DNA of 55,000 nt, taken from NCBI GenBank assembly GCA_009760855.2, contig WPIO01000156.1, positions 87,501 through 142,500 of the forward strand, given 5' to 3'. The notes below the pieces were generated by a model that searched no databases, was not told the DNA's origin, and saw nothing but the letters and a program-made list of their open reading frames with translations. This document shows, in pieces, positions 1-11,862 of this stretch. Source of the stretch: Cristatella mucedo (Eukaryota > Bryozoa > Phylactolaemata > Cristatellidae). Numbering within the stretch: position 1 is the stretch's first letter; the number at the start of each line of letters is the position of its first letter. A program made the translations under genes and the position numbers.

Positions 1-697
1 CGGTCGCGCCTGCAGCTCCTGATTCGCCGGCCGCCCCGCTGGCGCCCGTGTCGCCTTTATCGCCGGTAGGTCCATCGGGTCCTGTCGCTCCCGCCGCGCC
101 GTCGTTTCCGATCGCACCAGTGGCGCCGTCTGCTCCCGTCGCTCCCGGTGCGCCGTCTGCTCCGGCGGCGCCCGTCTCGCCGGTGGGGCCTGCGGCTCCT
201 GCCTCGCCCGTCTCGCCGGCGGGTCCGGTCTCGCCGCTGTCCCCGCTGGCGCCCGTGGCTCCGGCTTCTCCTGTCACACCCGTGCTGCCGGCGTCGCCCT
301 TCGGTCCAGCGCTTCCGCTGTCGCCTTTCGAGCCGTTGAGACCGCTAGCGCCCGGCTGTCCTGTCTGTCCGCTGCTGCCGACGTTTCCTTTCGCTCCCGT
401 CGCTCCTGCGGCACCGGTCGCACCAGCGAGGCCGGTCGCCCCTCTGGCGCCTGGCTCGCCCTTGACGCCGGCGGTGCCCGTTGGTCCGACGCTGCCCTTC
501 AGACCCGTCAGCCCTGTGGCGCCCGCCGGACCGGGCGGTCCGGCTTGGCCCCTGTCGCCCTTCTGTCCCGCCGGGCCCGTCTGTCCGCTGGGTCCTGCTG
601 TGCCTGGACTGCCGGTGCGGCCGGTCGGTCCCTGCGGCCCCGGTGGACCGGGCGGCCCAGGCGGGCCAGCGCTTTGTGCCACGGCCCTCCGCTCTCT
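1..697 (-). CDS. Collagen-like exon 3 of copy 1 (partial)
   Basis: Begins after a strong acceptor (TTCTGTTTGTCCGTTTTACAG, a pyrimidine-rich run ending in ACAG) in phase 0. The first residues read [17 protein letters not shown], so an R-X-R-R furin-type site sits just before the Gly-X-Y run. The repeats are unbroken to position 1 and rich in Ala, Thr, Asp and Lys at X and Y, with few Pro after the first triplets. The matching exon in copy 2 continues for a further 3 kb, so most of this exon lies outside the window. The plus-strand Pro-rich open frame here is only its antisense. Confidence 0.8.
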
Positions 698-808
698 CTG
701 TAAAACGGACAAACAGAAGATCGGAAGGTCGAGCTTTGGTCGCGTCTGGCGCGAAGCGACTCAGCCCGACGCTAGCTTGGTTAGCAGGCAAAGTCCCCAT
801 CTGCCGAG

Positions 809-870
<62 letters not shown>

Positions 871-1996
871 TACTGTCGGTGCTTCGCGGCTGCTTTTACT
901 CGTCCTGAAAAGCAAAGTCCTCGGAACGCGAACGCTAGTGGCGAAATCGCATGCGACGATCGCCGAGCTTCCTACTTTTACATCTTCCTCATTTTCCCTC
1001 CTTCGTCCTCGTTCTCCTTCTCCCTCTTTCCGCATCTAAAATTTCCTCCTTATACTTATTCCATAGTGTAATTATTCCTCCTACTTCTTCTGTCTTTCTA
1101 CCTCTTTGGGCGTGTCATCGCCATCACTCGGTTCCGCTCCCAGCCAGAATACCATCCGCCCAACTGGCGGGCTCCATGCCGACGAGTGACCTTTCCTCGC
1201 CGCGAACTTCACTTCTTGCCTGTGGGTCCGTCTGTACGCACGCTATCCACTCTCTTTTTCTCTCATCTCTTTCCAGCACCAGACAGACACACCCACGAAG
1301 GCTTCGACCACCAGTAACTACGCCCGCTTATTTCATCGTTTTCGTCAACGTACAATACAGCCGTCATCAGTACTGCTACTTTGCAACTACTAAGTCATCA
1401 CTTTTACTTTTATTACGTCATCACGATTACTACCGAGGCGCGTTTGTGGAGGCATCGCCATTCATCGCTATTCTTCATGCCCCGCACGCGAGCCCCTACA
1501 CCTCTTCCTCCTTCTATCTTTTCCTCCCACCGCTATCGTTTTCTTCATCCTCCTATCTCTTCCTTGATCTACTTGTCCTTGTCCAGGCTGCCGCCCGAAG
1601 ACGAGCTCGATTCAACTTCGTTCGCTTGGGCTCGGAGCCGTGGTTCGGCGATCGAAGTATCGCGGCCACAGAGTGCGGTCTCTCGCAGCCGCCGTCGCTA
1701 TGGCGTCACCCGAAGCGACGCTTGCGGAAGCTCGCGGCCTCGAGGAAACGATCGAGCCGCCGCACGTGTGGACGTTTAGAGAGGCGCGCTCTCGCGGAGC
1801 CGAGGGGTCGACTACACTGCGGACTGGCTTGGGAGGATAAACTTTTTTGCTATTTTTCGGTCAACCCGCTTTCTTCTTTTATTGCTGTGGCCATTCGAGG
1901 CTTCTACCGTCACTTCCACGTGAGGCCTAGCCGTTCAAATCGCATTCGATAGGCTTCGTGCACATGACAGAGCGACAGAGAGACAGAGAGACAGAG

Positions 1997-2064
<68 letters not shown>

Positions 2065-5000
2065 CAAACCTTCCGCAGGCATTCACGCACAAGCGGCAGC
2101 CATTCTATTCGACGCCTAGTCGAAGCACGCCGGCGACCTCGAGCGCACGATCGGCGCCCCAACGGAGCCGGTCGCGTGCAGCAAAGCGGTCCACGTACAG
2201 GGCTGTAGAGCTAGCTGTGCGCTGCGAAAGCCGATGTGGTTTCAATTTTTAATTTGACGAGACTTCACCCGAAATCTCTGACGGCTGCGAGCTGAGACTG
2301 AGGCCTCTAGCAGCCAGCGTCGACCGGAAAAAGTGCGATCGTCCACAGTCACGTGACCGCACTCAGCCATCGGGTCTTAGGGCAAGGTTAAAGGAAATTC
2401 CTACACTTCACTACGTTCGCTGGCTCGAGTCGTGTAGCTGGCGATGCCGCTTTGCCAGACTGCTGCTTTTTACGCAATGGATATGAATTCAATTTAATTT
2501 TCTAGCCACCGAGCCTCTACCAGGAGTTCCGATGGCTCGTCTGCCGCTCACAAAATCGTGAGCGGCTGACCTTATGACTGATCTCGGCTTTGAGCTTATG
2601 CGGAGGGCGATTGATTGGAATCGGCAAGCGACGATGAACCGAAAAGAGAACGCAACGAGTACGAACAGCACGAAATCGACGACGGTGGTACGAGGTAGGC
2701 GTGAGCGACGACGGTTCAGGTCCTAGCAGGATATCTGGCCACCTCTTAGTTTGACGAGATGTTCAGGCGTGTTGCAATGCAGCAACATGTCCGCGCCCAC
2801 TCCGGCTTACTACCACTTAGTCCTGGAGGCTTTGCGGAGCTACGGATGGCGATTCCATTACAATAACGACTAACTAATGCCGTCGGCCGTGGGCGCCATC
2901 CTAGTTTGGCTCGAGGCTTAAAGTGCTCACCTTTGACGACCGAAGTCGTGGTCTGGAACCCTGTGGCATATGCGATGCGCAGTGATAGGTTAGTTAAGAT
3001 AGTTTTGAGTCTGCGGGAGCTAGACAAATGAATTATCTTCCAGTGTATCCTACGGAAAGGATAGCTGGGCATTGGAAATAGGCAGCCGAGCCATCGCCCG
3101 CGTAGTCGAGCTCTGCCGATGGCCGAGGAGCCCTGGACAGGACCGGGTGCTCGTCTCCTCGACCGCCGAGGACGTTATGGCCGCGACCTCTTGCGCCATA
3201 TACACCTCCGCAGCCCTTCGATGCCTTTGGGCCCCGGGTGGCATGTCATCAGAGTGCGTCGGCGAGCTTTAAACCTGGCAGGAGGGCCATCTCAATCAGG
3301 CCCAAGAAAATGTACGCTTCGGCCGAACCAAGTTATGCTGCGGGCGTGGCAGTTCAACCACGTCGTTTCGCCCTAAGTAGCTGGACTTGCAGAGCTCCTC
3401 CCGCCCACAGACGCGCCATGAGCCTGCACGTGACGCACAGCAGCCCGGCCATATCAGCCGTCTGGGCGGATTGATTAATGATTGACTTGGGGTCACGTGA
3501 CCGTACCAGCCGCCCATACTGCCATTTTCCTTGCACGCCCCGTGCTTTCGGAGAGGCCTACCTGACGGTAATGTAATGTAATGTAATGTAATGTAATGTA
3601 ATGTAATATAATGTAATGAATCTCCGTCTGTAATTCCCAAAGTCATAAAGACCGTGTGGGTGTTACGCAGGAGAGTTTTGTATAGCGAACTCACAGCCTA
3701 AACGGCTTTCGGTACCCATTCGGTAGCCAACAGACTTCATCTCACGCAACAAAGAAAAAGTGGTAAGCATAGCAGAGTCAGGAGAGCAGCTGAGGTAGTG
3801 AAGTTCCCTCGCCCGCCTGCGTCAACTGTGTACAATACTGGCGTCGTCTCATTCACAACGCGTGTGCACAAGGCGTCGTCTCGTCCACAACGCGAGGGTT
3901 TCGCCGTTCATCATTTTATACGTCGCGCCGCCAATGGCCCTCGCAGGCCGTGCCATTAAGCCCGCATTATGCGTCTGTCGCGTTCTCTGCGGCCATTCGT
4001 CATCTTTAAAGCCTCGTCGTAATGTTTCATTGCTTCCGGCGTTAAATCCCAGTGCGTGCAAGCACTACAAGCACAGCTGTAGGCTTCGGCATTTGTTGCC
4101 GTGACCTTTCGCGCTTTTCCGAATACGCGTCAACTAAAGCTAGAGCCCTGAGACCGCGTGCTGCAAGTAGCCGCCGTAAGCTACCGAGGGACCCAACCGC
4201 GCCAATTGGAGCTTGGATTTCGTTAGATTTAGATTAAGGGCACGTCGACGTGAACCTGTCTCTCGCTCGCGCTGCGTCGCTAGCCGAGATTTTTAGCACG
4301 AGATATAGGGAGAGGTGAACAAGTGAAAAATCAAAAAACCAGATGAGCACCCCGAATCATTGATTCAATGCAGCCCAGTCGCTGCTTTTCAGGCTCGATT
4401 TTCGCATTTTCGCGACCTTTCGATTTTCGTGACCTCGTAGCGTCGCCTCCTGTCACGTTTCACAGCGGCTTTGCTGCTGCCCAGCGCAGAGCCTCATCAA
4501 GTGCTGTGAATGCCCAAACGTCTTGTGGTAGTTTTAAAAAGCATTAGATGAGAAGAGCGTTCGGAAATCCTTTTTTAGCGCTGCGCTCTAGCGCTGTCTG
4601 TGCTAGCGCTGTCTCTGCTCACGCGACGGCTCGTGTGGCGTGGCAGTTTTGTGGCACGGTGCTTTTCCGGCTCTGCATCGCCTCCTTTTCCGACTAGTAT
4701 CGGTCGGGCTGCCCGGCGCAGCAGCGACTTGCCGGACGCCCGCTCATGCCGATGCGAACGCGGACTGGACGCAGCGGCGCTCTCCTGCGGACGGAGTTCA
4801 GGGCTACGATCCATCAGCCCCGAGGCGGCGGTCGCCGAGCCGCACGACGGACCGGCGCCTGGCCGCTCGGCGCCTGGCGGACGCGCTGGCTGCTCGCGAA
4901 CTCACGGTCAGCTGCTCGGCTGGCTGGCTTCTCTCGAGCGCCGCTATTCGCGCCTCCAGCTGTCGAGCGTACTTTTCCACGTGCTGGAGCGCCGCTATTC

Positions 5001-5378
5001 GCGTCTCCAGCTGTCGAGCGTAGTCCCGAGCGGACTCCTCCACCGCTCGCGTCTCGTTGGCGCTCCGCTCGGCGACACCTCGGACGAGCAGGCTCGTCAC
5101 CGCCAGCGAGGCGCACTGGGCGGCCACGCAGAACGCCACCAGCGACACGAGCGTCACGTACGTGCATCGGCTGGCCGACGGCGGCGGCGGCGGTCTGTCG
5201 CCCGCCGCTGCCGCCTCGCCGCTGCCGTCGCAACTATCAAGCAGTCGCTTGTCGTCGTGGCGGGCTGCAACGGTCGGCGAATGACGCGATGGGCTAGCTG
5301 TTTCGAGTCGAGAGCGCGGGCCGCTCGCGCGTCCGCTGCGAGCGCGTCCGTGAGCGCCGCTTTTGCCTTACCGCCCAT
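1..5378 (-). CDS. Type II transmembrane collagen-like protein, copy 1 (spliced, 3' end off window)
   Basis: Predicted gene on the minus strand. Coding exon 1 is 5378-5372 (ATG GGC G), then an intron 5371-5265 (GTAAGG to TTGCAG), exon 2 5264-4906, an intron 4905-698 (GTGAGT to TTTTACAG), and exon 3 from 697 leftwards out of the window. The phase-1 and phase-0 junctions join without a frame break. The product has a cytoplasmic tail of about 37 residues, a membrane helix (about 38-63), an N-E-T glycosylation sequon just outside it, a coiled coil (about 70-116), then Gly-X-Y repeats. This is the layout of membrane collagens and collagenous scavenger receptors, so I infer a trimeric cell-surface protein with its C-terminus outside. 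No secretory signal peptide or fibrillar C-propeptide is seen. Transcription evidence is absent. Confidence 0.65.
812..869. repeat. (CTG)19 trinucleotide repeat, intronic
   Basis: Nineteen uninterrupted CTG units (CAG on the gene strand), about 115 bp upstream of the collagen exon acceptor. The second collagen copy carries the same number of units at 50284-50340. Being intronic in the gene model, the Cys, Ser or Ala runs in open frames across it are not protein. Confidence 0.95.
1976..2061. repeat. (AG)n microsatellite
   Basis: ACAGAG-rich start followed by about 60 bp of pure AG. The matching place in copy 2 (about 51437-51480) has a shorter AG run, so its length differs between the copies. 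Confidence 0.95.
3560..3800 (-). mobile_element. LINE family B, 5'-truncated 3' end
   Basis: Matches the 3' ends at 7160-7424, 20829-21075, 30400-30655 and 54125-54400. The 3' end faces left and finishes in a TAATG pentanucleotide run at about 3568-3618. The collagen intron of copy 2 lacks this part. No open frame survives. Confidence 0.8.
4906..5264 (-). CDS. Membrane/coiled-coil exon 2 of collagen copy 1
   Basis: A 359-bp exon between TTGCAG and GTGAGT. It encodes a Pro-run (PPPPP) cytoplasmic tail, a hydrophobic helix with the core [19 protein letters not shown], then a coiled coil. Two near-identical 16-17-residue blocks start [12 protein letters not shown] and [12 protein letters not shown], an internal duplication that extends the heptads. 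The exon in copy 2 has exactly the same length and ends. With the seven-base first exon it totals 122 codons. Confidence 0.7.
5265..5371 (-). other. Predicted 107-bp intron 1 of collagen copy 1
   Basis: GTAAGG donor directly after ATGGGCG and a TTGCAG acceptor. Copy 2 has the same two sites 106 bp apart. Indels inside this stretch shift the frame between the copies, while exon 2 beyond it stays aligned, as expected of an intron. Confidence 0.55.
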
Positions 5379-5539
5379 CGCTGCCGCTGCCGCCGCCGCT
5401 CGGTCCGGAGGAGGAAAGGTAAGAGAAAGAGAAGGCGAGGGTCCGCCAAGTGCTGTCGCGACTTCCTGGTAACCGAAGCAATTTGGCGTCTCCAGGCGGG
5501 CCGCTTCAAATCGTTGCGGCGGGTGGTAGGACCAGTCGC

Positions 5540-5546
5540 ATTTATG
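5540..5546 (-). promoter_or_regulatory. Weak TATA-like box upstream of collagen copy 1
   Basis: The minus strand reads CATAAAT about 165 bp upstream of the predicted ATG. The equivalent place in copy 2 reads TATAAAT, so the box is weakened here by one base. Role inferred from position only. Confidence 0.3.
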
Positions 5547-5812
5547 TGCTTTAAACACCGGGTTCGCCGGAAGAGCTCACAAAACCCATTGATTTCTATT
5601 GTGACAGCGACTGAATAGAAATGGGCAGCGCTGGCTGGGCGACGTCAGCGCGCGAGCGAGCGGATGTTGCAGAAGAGAACGGGCTCTGTCGCCCGGTGCA
5701 CTCTTCGGATCGATAAGAGGACGGGGCGGCCACTGTGGGGCGTTCGTCAACGCAAAAAAAGCAAGTGCGTACGGCCTGCGCTTCCGCGCGTGGCCAGTAG
5801 CTGCGCTGGCTT

Positions 5813-6875
5813 GGCTAAACGGAGCCGGTCGTCGAATGAGAAGGCGCGCCTTCGAAGTCAATAATAAACGTGGTCTGCAGTTCTCTCGATCCACCTAGCG
5901 GCTACCAAAGAAAAGCGAATTTTGAGAAGTAGGTACGCAGATGTCTCTAGACTAGATAGTCGACCCGCAGCGGCCGCCGCCGCCTACGGTTTGGACTACG
6001 GTTCGGAGTTTTCTCCGCCTTTTTTACGCCCACGGTTCGGAGTTTTCTCCGCCAGTCATCTGCATCCGTCATTGCGTGAGCTGAGCGCCGGCGCGCTCAG
6101 CCGCTGAAGGCTCAGCCGCCGCCGCCGCCACCGCCGCCGCCTGCTGTTGCTTCGGCCGACCTACTCAAGCGGACCGTGCGAGCGTATGCCCGCGTTTGGC
6201 GCTGCCGTCACGTGACGCCGAGTAGTGCAGCCTACGGCCTCGGGACCGATTCGCGTTCGCTCGCGGACGCCGCCCTCTGCACGTCGCCCGAGCGTTCGCC
6301 ACTGGGCGAGAGGTTCGGCGGGGACCGATTCAGACCGCCTGGCGGTCGCAATCGTCGCAGATCGCAGCCGCCCCATGCATCGCTGGTGTCATGACAGCTG
6401 GGAGTGGTGGGCCGTCGCCTCGAGCGTCGTCGTCGCCTTAACGGAGCGACGAGTTGGCGCTCTAACAGCCGCACAATGCGGCCGGGAACAATCTCTTACC
6501 AGCGCGCCTACTTCGGCATGGGTTTATGTACCAGCTCAATAAACAGGCGCACATACGAGCCCCGGTGGCGAGCCCTGTAACCACGAACACTTGCTTTAGC
6601 AATTGACGGCTTGTGCTGCCACCTATTGCCAGCTACAGAGCAGACGCGACCTCTTTTAGCTATGTCTTTATACTATGTCTTTTAGCTTTTAGCTCTTTTA
6701 GCTTTTAGCTATTCGCGGTGTTTACTAAGCTGCGCACGGTGTTTACTAAGTACCGACGGAGGCCGAGTCGGACGCCGCGTCGTACTGTGGTCCGCGACGG
6801 CCGACGATGCCCGAGGGTTTCGGAAAAGCGGCTGAAGGGGGCTCGAAGCGCCCTCTGGCGGCTGGTGCACGAATG
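5813..6875. other. GC-rich sequence with no supported gene
   Basis: Lies upstream of the collagen gene beyond the duplication edge. It contains a short GCC/GCCGCC tract near 6115-6150 and ordinary GC-rich DNA. Several overlapping frames are open but none shows a recognisable domain or a consistent start. Confidence 0.5.
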
Positions 6876-7937
6876 GGAAGCCAGCGGCTGCGGCACGAGG
6901 GTAGCGCCCGCCTTTGAGAGGAGCTAGTGACCGGAGCAACTCACAGGCCTCTTCCCCCAGGTGGAGGTGGAGGTGGAGGTGGACAGCGACGGTGAGGTCG
7001 TGGGCAAAGAAGACGAGGACAAAGCGGACGAAGACAACGTCAACGATACGAGGAAGATGGGAGAGAGGGTGAAGGAGGCGAGGGAAAGTGAAGGACGGAG
7101 AGGAGTGAGGATGAGAGAAATGAAATGAAGAGCAAGTAAGAATCACGTGTATCTCTCTCTAATGTATCTCCGTCTGTAACTCCACAAAGTCATAAAGACC
7201 ATGTGGGTGTTACGCAGGAGAGTTTTGTATAGAGCACTCACAGCCTAAGCGGCTTTCGGTACGCATTCGGTAGCCAAAAGACTTTGTCTCACTCAACAAA
7301 GAGAAATTGGGAAGCATAGCAGAGTCAGGAGAGCAATTGAGGTAGTGCGAAGCATAGAAGTAGCAGCTCAGGACCGCTGAAAAGGATGAGCCATAGTCAG
7401 CAGTAGGAGAGTAGTTGTCGTTAGTCGCCGATATTGCACTGCCCGATGCACATCATGCGAGAGACCAGTTTCAGGGGCTAGTTCATGAATTAGACTTCCG
7501 TGTCCAAGTTACTGCAAATGGATAGTTCTGGGGTCTTTTAGAACATCCCGGACTCGGGCGCGGCGATGTGAGCGGGAAAGGGAGTGACGATGAGCGGGCC
7601 GGGAGTGAACCTGAAAGTCGAGGCTGTGGGGCCCATGTGTGGGTGACTGGGAGCGACTCACAGCTCAGCTCGAGCTTGCAGAGCTACAGCGTATGAGCTG
7701 GGCTTAGTGCCCTATAGAGCATGAAGTCCGACCTTTTGGTTAATTAAAATAAACTTGCATCCTCCACACTGTCGGCTGACGTTTGGCCTTCCGACTGGCC
7801 AGGTTTCTGAAACTTGACGTCACATCATTGGGAATTCAGGCTAATAAGGGCAGTTACCAGGTGGCTGATCAAAATGGCTACCTGCGCCTGAGGGTGTCCA
7901 CGACCGGGCAAGTATGGGCCTGCCTATCTCTTGATTA
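6876..7937 (+). repeat. Unclassified dispersed repeat, copy 1 (with nested LINE B)
   Basis: Matches 26062-27042 in order along its length. It starts at a GCCAGCGGCTGC block, has a GGAGGT run at about 6961-6980, and near its end an AATAAA-bearing stretch (about 7740-7760) followed by a CACTGTCGGCTGA block. That end resembles an LTR polyadenylation region, but no tRNA primer site or reverse transcriptase was recognised. A LINE B 3' end interrupts it at 7160-7424; the second copy is uninterrupted there. Confidence 0.65.
7160..7424 (-). mobile_element. LINE family B 3' end nested in the dispersed repeat
   Basis: Starts after TCTCTCTCT and ends before GTTAGTCGCCGAT. The homologous site at about 26355 reads straight from CTCTCT into AGTCGCCGAT, so this is an insertion with a recognisable empty site. 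Confidence 0.8.
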
Positions 7938-8470
7938 AACCTGGGTTAAAAGACGTGCTGCTGCTGCAGCTGACGTAAAACAATGAAGAATTTTCTGTGC
8001 TCGTACGAGTAGCCAACGGCACTACGTCGTAACCAACTATGTGCTGATATATAGCATTACTTTGTATTGAGTCGGCGTTTTTAATTCACTTTGTCCGACT
8101 TTGCTACTAACCTTGTTCTGTCGGCGTCTGTGCTATTTAAAGCACATAATTCTCTCAACTAATGACTAGTAAATGGTTTCACAGCAGCACTGCGTCTCAA
8201 AACTTGCTCAGAAGCTAGCAGAATCAATCGCTGTCTCTGTCGTTGAGTAACTCGTGCTCGCGTCACCCGAGTATTGCCTGCACTTTCGCAGCAGGCAGTC
8301 ATGCTGTGCACAAGCGGCCAATAACATAGAGATTGGGCATCGGGCTGAAATTGTTGCTTGGCGATTGCGAATTCATTTTTTTTCAAGCTGCCTATAAGTG
8401 TGCCTCGCGCGATTTTCCTAACCTGTAGTCGCGGATGAGCTCCGACTAAGGTGCCCTTGGCGTCTAGGCT
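7938..8470. other. No feature recognised
   Basis: AT-moderate DNA between the dispersed repeat and a degenerate LINE. I see no gene, RNA or repeat of note. Confidence 0.5.
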
Positions 8471-9531
8471 TCACAGAATAATGACAATAACAATAAGACT
8501 TTTACATTGCGCCTTCTGAAAACTCGATCTATTTCAAGATACTTTACATATTGCGCAGAGGAAGCGTGAGCGAACGCTTAGTGGTAGCTCAATGTCATCC
8601 AGCAGCATTGCATGGCTACCGGCGCATATGCCTAAGGTCATCAAGTAAATACGATCAGTGGAAGTATGCACAGTCTAAGAATGCATAAGAACACAAAGAG
8701 CGAATCAGTCGGACTCACTAAATGCTGTGATAAACAGATGCGTTCACAGCTTCTTTTAAAATTTTGACAACTCAGGGGACGACATGACGTCGGCCAAGAG
8801 TGAGCTCAAGGCTTTGGGAGCATATGAACTACTTGCGTGATCTCCAAAAGATCTGAGGATCGCTAGAAGGTGTAGCTAAACGATTCGATTTAAGAAAAGC
8901 GGATGGTATAATGTCTATCGTATTTGGGGGAGTAGTTCTGACAGGTAGGCTGGAGCCAGAGAAAGAAGGGACCTGAAACTAAGGAACAGAACCCTGAAGT
9001 CGTAGCTTCGCTCTCGACTGGGAGGCAACAATGAAGGTGGGCTAGAAGTTGAGTGATGCGACAACTGCGAAGCTCAAGACAGAGAAGCCGTAAAAGGTGC
9101 ACATGTTTGCACTAGCTGCATGCACCGAATCACTCAGGCTGGCAGATCAGCAATCAGTAAGTGACAGAAGTAGAGATGTAAAAATGTCACTGATGTCACA
9201 AATCCAAAAAGAGACCAATTTAGACGTACGTATCATCTCTGCCTGAGCAAGCCCAAATTTAGCAATGCCAAGTAGCTCAAAATAGGCAGACTTGACCGTT
9301 GAGCTGGTGTAGTCATCTCACTAAAGGTCAATTTGAAACAGGACACCTACATTGCGCGCGTGTGCGACAGGATCGCGTGATTACACGATGCTGGAAGAGC
9401 TCATTTTGAGCGTCAAGTTTTCTTACTTCTGGCACTTTATTTGCCAATAACTTCTACGTTGGTTTTATCGTCATTCGAATAAGGAAAGTTCGCCGCAATC
9501 CATGTGTGGAGTATCAGCAGTGCATGCACCA

Positions 9532-9680
9532 AGCTGATTTGGTCCAGTGGTTAAGGTGTTCGCCCCGACCAAGGTCTGACTGAGGTCGTGGGCTCGAGCC
9601 CCCAGGCATATATGAAGTGCCTGAATAGAGATCAAGTTCTCTTGGGGCGCTACACAAATGAGTTATATATTTTCTTATAT
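9532..9680 (+). mobile_element. tRNA-derived SINE family 1
   Basis: The head carries a pol III A box (TGGTCCAGTGGTTAAGGTG) and B box (GGTCGTGGGCTCGAGCC). The 3' part carries the GCGCC-like hairpin with AAGTTCTCTTGGGGCGCT shared with LINE A. It is nested in the LINE A remnant. Confidence 0.8.
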
Positions 9681-10505
9681 ATGAAGCAAAAGTTTTGAGC
9701 TAGTTCGTCGAGCTCGAAAGGATTAAAAAAAAATTGCAACTGAGCGTCATCAACATGATCTAGATATGAACGCCTAGTTTGTGCTCGGCAATCCCATCGG
9801 CAAGAGTACAAACCGTGAAAACGCAGACCATGCACAGAGCTCCGAGGTACACCATACTTTAATGATTCCTCGGATTATTTTTGTCTGTTCACAACAATGC
9901 TCTACAGTCTCCGCCGAGGTAGGACCCAAAATATTGTAGTGCTGTGCCAGTGATATCCTCGCGAGATGAGTTGCGCTCAAGAAGGACTTGGGAATCGATA
10001 GCATACAAATCTTCTGAAAAGTCAATCAAAGCAAGTGGAGAGAATCTATCTAAGTCTGCATTACTAAGAATGTATACAGAAATACACCACAACCAATGCT
10101 GATTCTGTTAAGTGATTACTTGTAGAACCAGAATGGAACTTAATAGCTAAGTTTGAAGTTTATATGGAGAGTTCAGCTTGTCTACTACAATTCGTTTCAA
10201 TGCCTTCCATACGAATGGTAGAATTGAGACTGGACGGATTTGCCTCAAGTGTAATTGGTGTGTTGTTTTCTTAAGCGGCATGACTGCAGTCTTTTTCAAA
10301 AGTGCTATGACCTGATTTGGGATACGAATTTTAGGATGAGTAAACTCGCGGTCTCCTTTAATGTTGACATCGAGATGCCGCATGTAATTCGGGGTCAGGA
10401 GTCCGGAGGGGATGCTGTCACCCAAGAAACGGACTCTTTAATCTTGTCAATTTTTTGGCAAAACTGCTACAGAAACAATCAGTAAGATCGCCACTAGGAT
10501 CACTA

Positions 10506-10651
10506 AAATATAAAAAATATAATTCATTTATATAGCGCCGCAAGAGAACTTAATCTCTATTCAGGCGCTTCACATATGCCTCGGGGCTTGAGCCCACGAC
10601 CTCAGTCAGACCTTGGTCGGGGCGAGCACCTTACCGCTAGACCAAACCAGC
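10506..10651 (-). mobile_element. tRNA-derived SINE family 1
   Basis: Minus-strand full-length copy with B box and A box in reverse orientation and a GCGCC hairpin tail. It is flanked by CCACTAGG on both sides (about 10490 and 10658), a plausible target duplication. Confidence 0.8.
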
Positions 10652-11049
10652 AAAGGCACCACTAGGTAGGGAGCTATCCTTTGAGCGGTTAAGGTGACGT
10701 TGGATCTAGGACATCAACATTCTTTGATTGTGCATCGATGATTAAACCATGCTTGCATTGAAGCTAAACATGACCTTTGACAGGATCAATTGCAACGATC
10801 TACATTAATCTCATGCAACATCTTCAACGCATCCTTTCGTGACTGTCGATGGACAGTCAGTCCTGATCTTTTGCTTCGCTTAGTAGACCTAGCCAGTGTA
10901 ATGCCTGCGATACAATTGTAGGCCATCCGGGCAAGGGCGCACAGTATGCGGGTAGTTTCGGATGAGAAGGAGGAGGGCACACACTGCAGACTGAATGAGA
11001 TCTGCATGTGGTAAGATAGGCAGGATTTGGTAATAATTGGTGAACTCAT

Positions 11050-11398
11050 TAAACCATAATCCCATATAAACCGTAAACCCGCTATTAATAATAAACCTAA
11101 GGAGCCATGCTCGTGCTGGCTCGTCTACCGTGGTCCAAGGCCCAACATGTTTCGCTTCGTTGTTTCCGTTGCGGCGAGCGTTTTCGTTCGACCAAGTCGA
11201 GCGACTGGAGCGCACTCGCACAATGCTGAGATCGGCTGTGGCCGTTCGCCGGCTGGCCATGCGGCGCTAGCAATCTTTCTTTATGGCCGACAGCCAGCCG
11301 CTACCTAAGCCAAGCGCCTGACGAATAGGTCCCGCTCCATCCGCCGCTCATGCCTCACTACCGCATGGCTGCCACGGCCTGCGCTGCGAGCGTCTCTG

Positions 11399-11400
<2 letters not shown>
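11050..11400. other. No feature recognised
   Basis: Sequence between the LINE A remnant and the GA microsatellite; no supported gene. Confidence 0.4.
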
Positions 11401-11405
<5 letters not shown>

Positions 11406-11441
<36 letters not shown>

Positions 11442-11481
11442 GGAGAGAACGAGAGAGAGAGAGACAGATAAAGAGAGAGAG

Positions 11482-11527
<46 letters not shown>

Positions 11528-11528
11528 G

Positions 11529-11603
<75 letters not shown>

Positions 11604-11790
11604 TGGAGAGAGAGAGAGAGAGAGAGAGAGAACGAGAGAGATAAAGAGAGAAAGAGAGAAAATAAATAAATAAAAATAAATGTAATTCATTTGTATTGCG
11701 CCCCAGGAGAACTTGAGAGAGACAGAGAGACAGAGAGACAGAGAGAGGGAGAGAGATGGAGAGAAAGGGGAGAGAACGAGAGAGAGAGAA

Positions 11791-11862
<72 letters not shown>
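11406..11862. repeat. Long (GA)n microsatellite with a SINE tail fragment
   Basis: About 450 bp of GA with interruptions. A short reverse-orientation 3' tail of SINE family 1 lies at about 11667-11716 (AATAAATA run, then GCGCCCCAGGAGAACTT). It splits the tract in two. Ser/Leu and Arg/Glu open frames here are repeat translation. Confidence 0.9.

Larger units (their letters stand above)
698..4905 (-). other. Long intron of collagen copy 1
   Basis: No coding sequence is supported here. The stretch holds a (CTG)19 run at 812-869, an AG-rich microsatellite at about 1976-2061, a LINE B 3' end at about 3560-3800 with a (TAATG)n tail, and GC-rich unique sequence. The donor is GTGAGT at 4905-4900 and the acceptor is ACAG at 701-698. 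The plus-strand open frame at 951-1952 is not conserved in frame with copy 2 and is rejected. Confidence 0.55.
1..5812. repeat. Segmental duplication, copy 1
   Basis: This segment matches 49437-54122 in the same orientation, with position 1 corresponding to about 49437. Matching landmarks are the collagen exon, the (CTG)19 tract, a GA-rich tract, the transmembrane/coiled-coil exon and the upstream region. Differences are scattered substitutions and indels. Copy 1 has about 1.2 kb extra (roughly 3420-4660, including a LINE B 3' end), and copy 2 has about 170 bp extra near 52230-52400. Similarity stops near 5812/54122. It could be a true duplication or two haplotypes placed in tandem; the sequence alone cannot decide. 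Confidence 0.85.
8476..11050 (-). mobile_element. LINE family A (L2/CR1-like), long degenerate copy
   Basis: Minus-strand remnant. From 5' (right) to 3' (left) it shows the region between endonuclease and reverse transcriptase (about 10800-10960), a reverse transcriptase start with RPVSILPF (about 10150-10300), a later RT segment (about 9780-10090, with ITGTALQYFGSYL), the C-terminal domain (about 8890-9100) and an AT-rich tail at about 8476-8500. Frames are broken throughout. Two tRNA-SINEs are nested, at about 9532 and 10506. Confidence 0.7.

Noticed and set aside
48-908. Pro-rich 286-residue plus-strand open frame
   Set aside because: It is the antisense of the Gly-X-Y exon and ends in the CTG repeat; the minus strand has the collagen signal and a splice acceptor.
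951-1952. Plus-strand open frame shared with 50420-51295
   Set aside because: A one-base difference (about 1321 versus 50791) shifts the frame between copies, and it lies in the predicted intron; not under coding constraint.
9541-9610. tRNA gene
   Set aside because: A and B boxes are present but the cloverleaf is not complete and several copies share a LINE-like tail, so these are SINEs.
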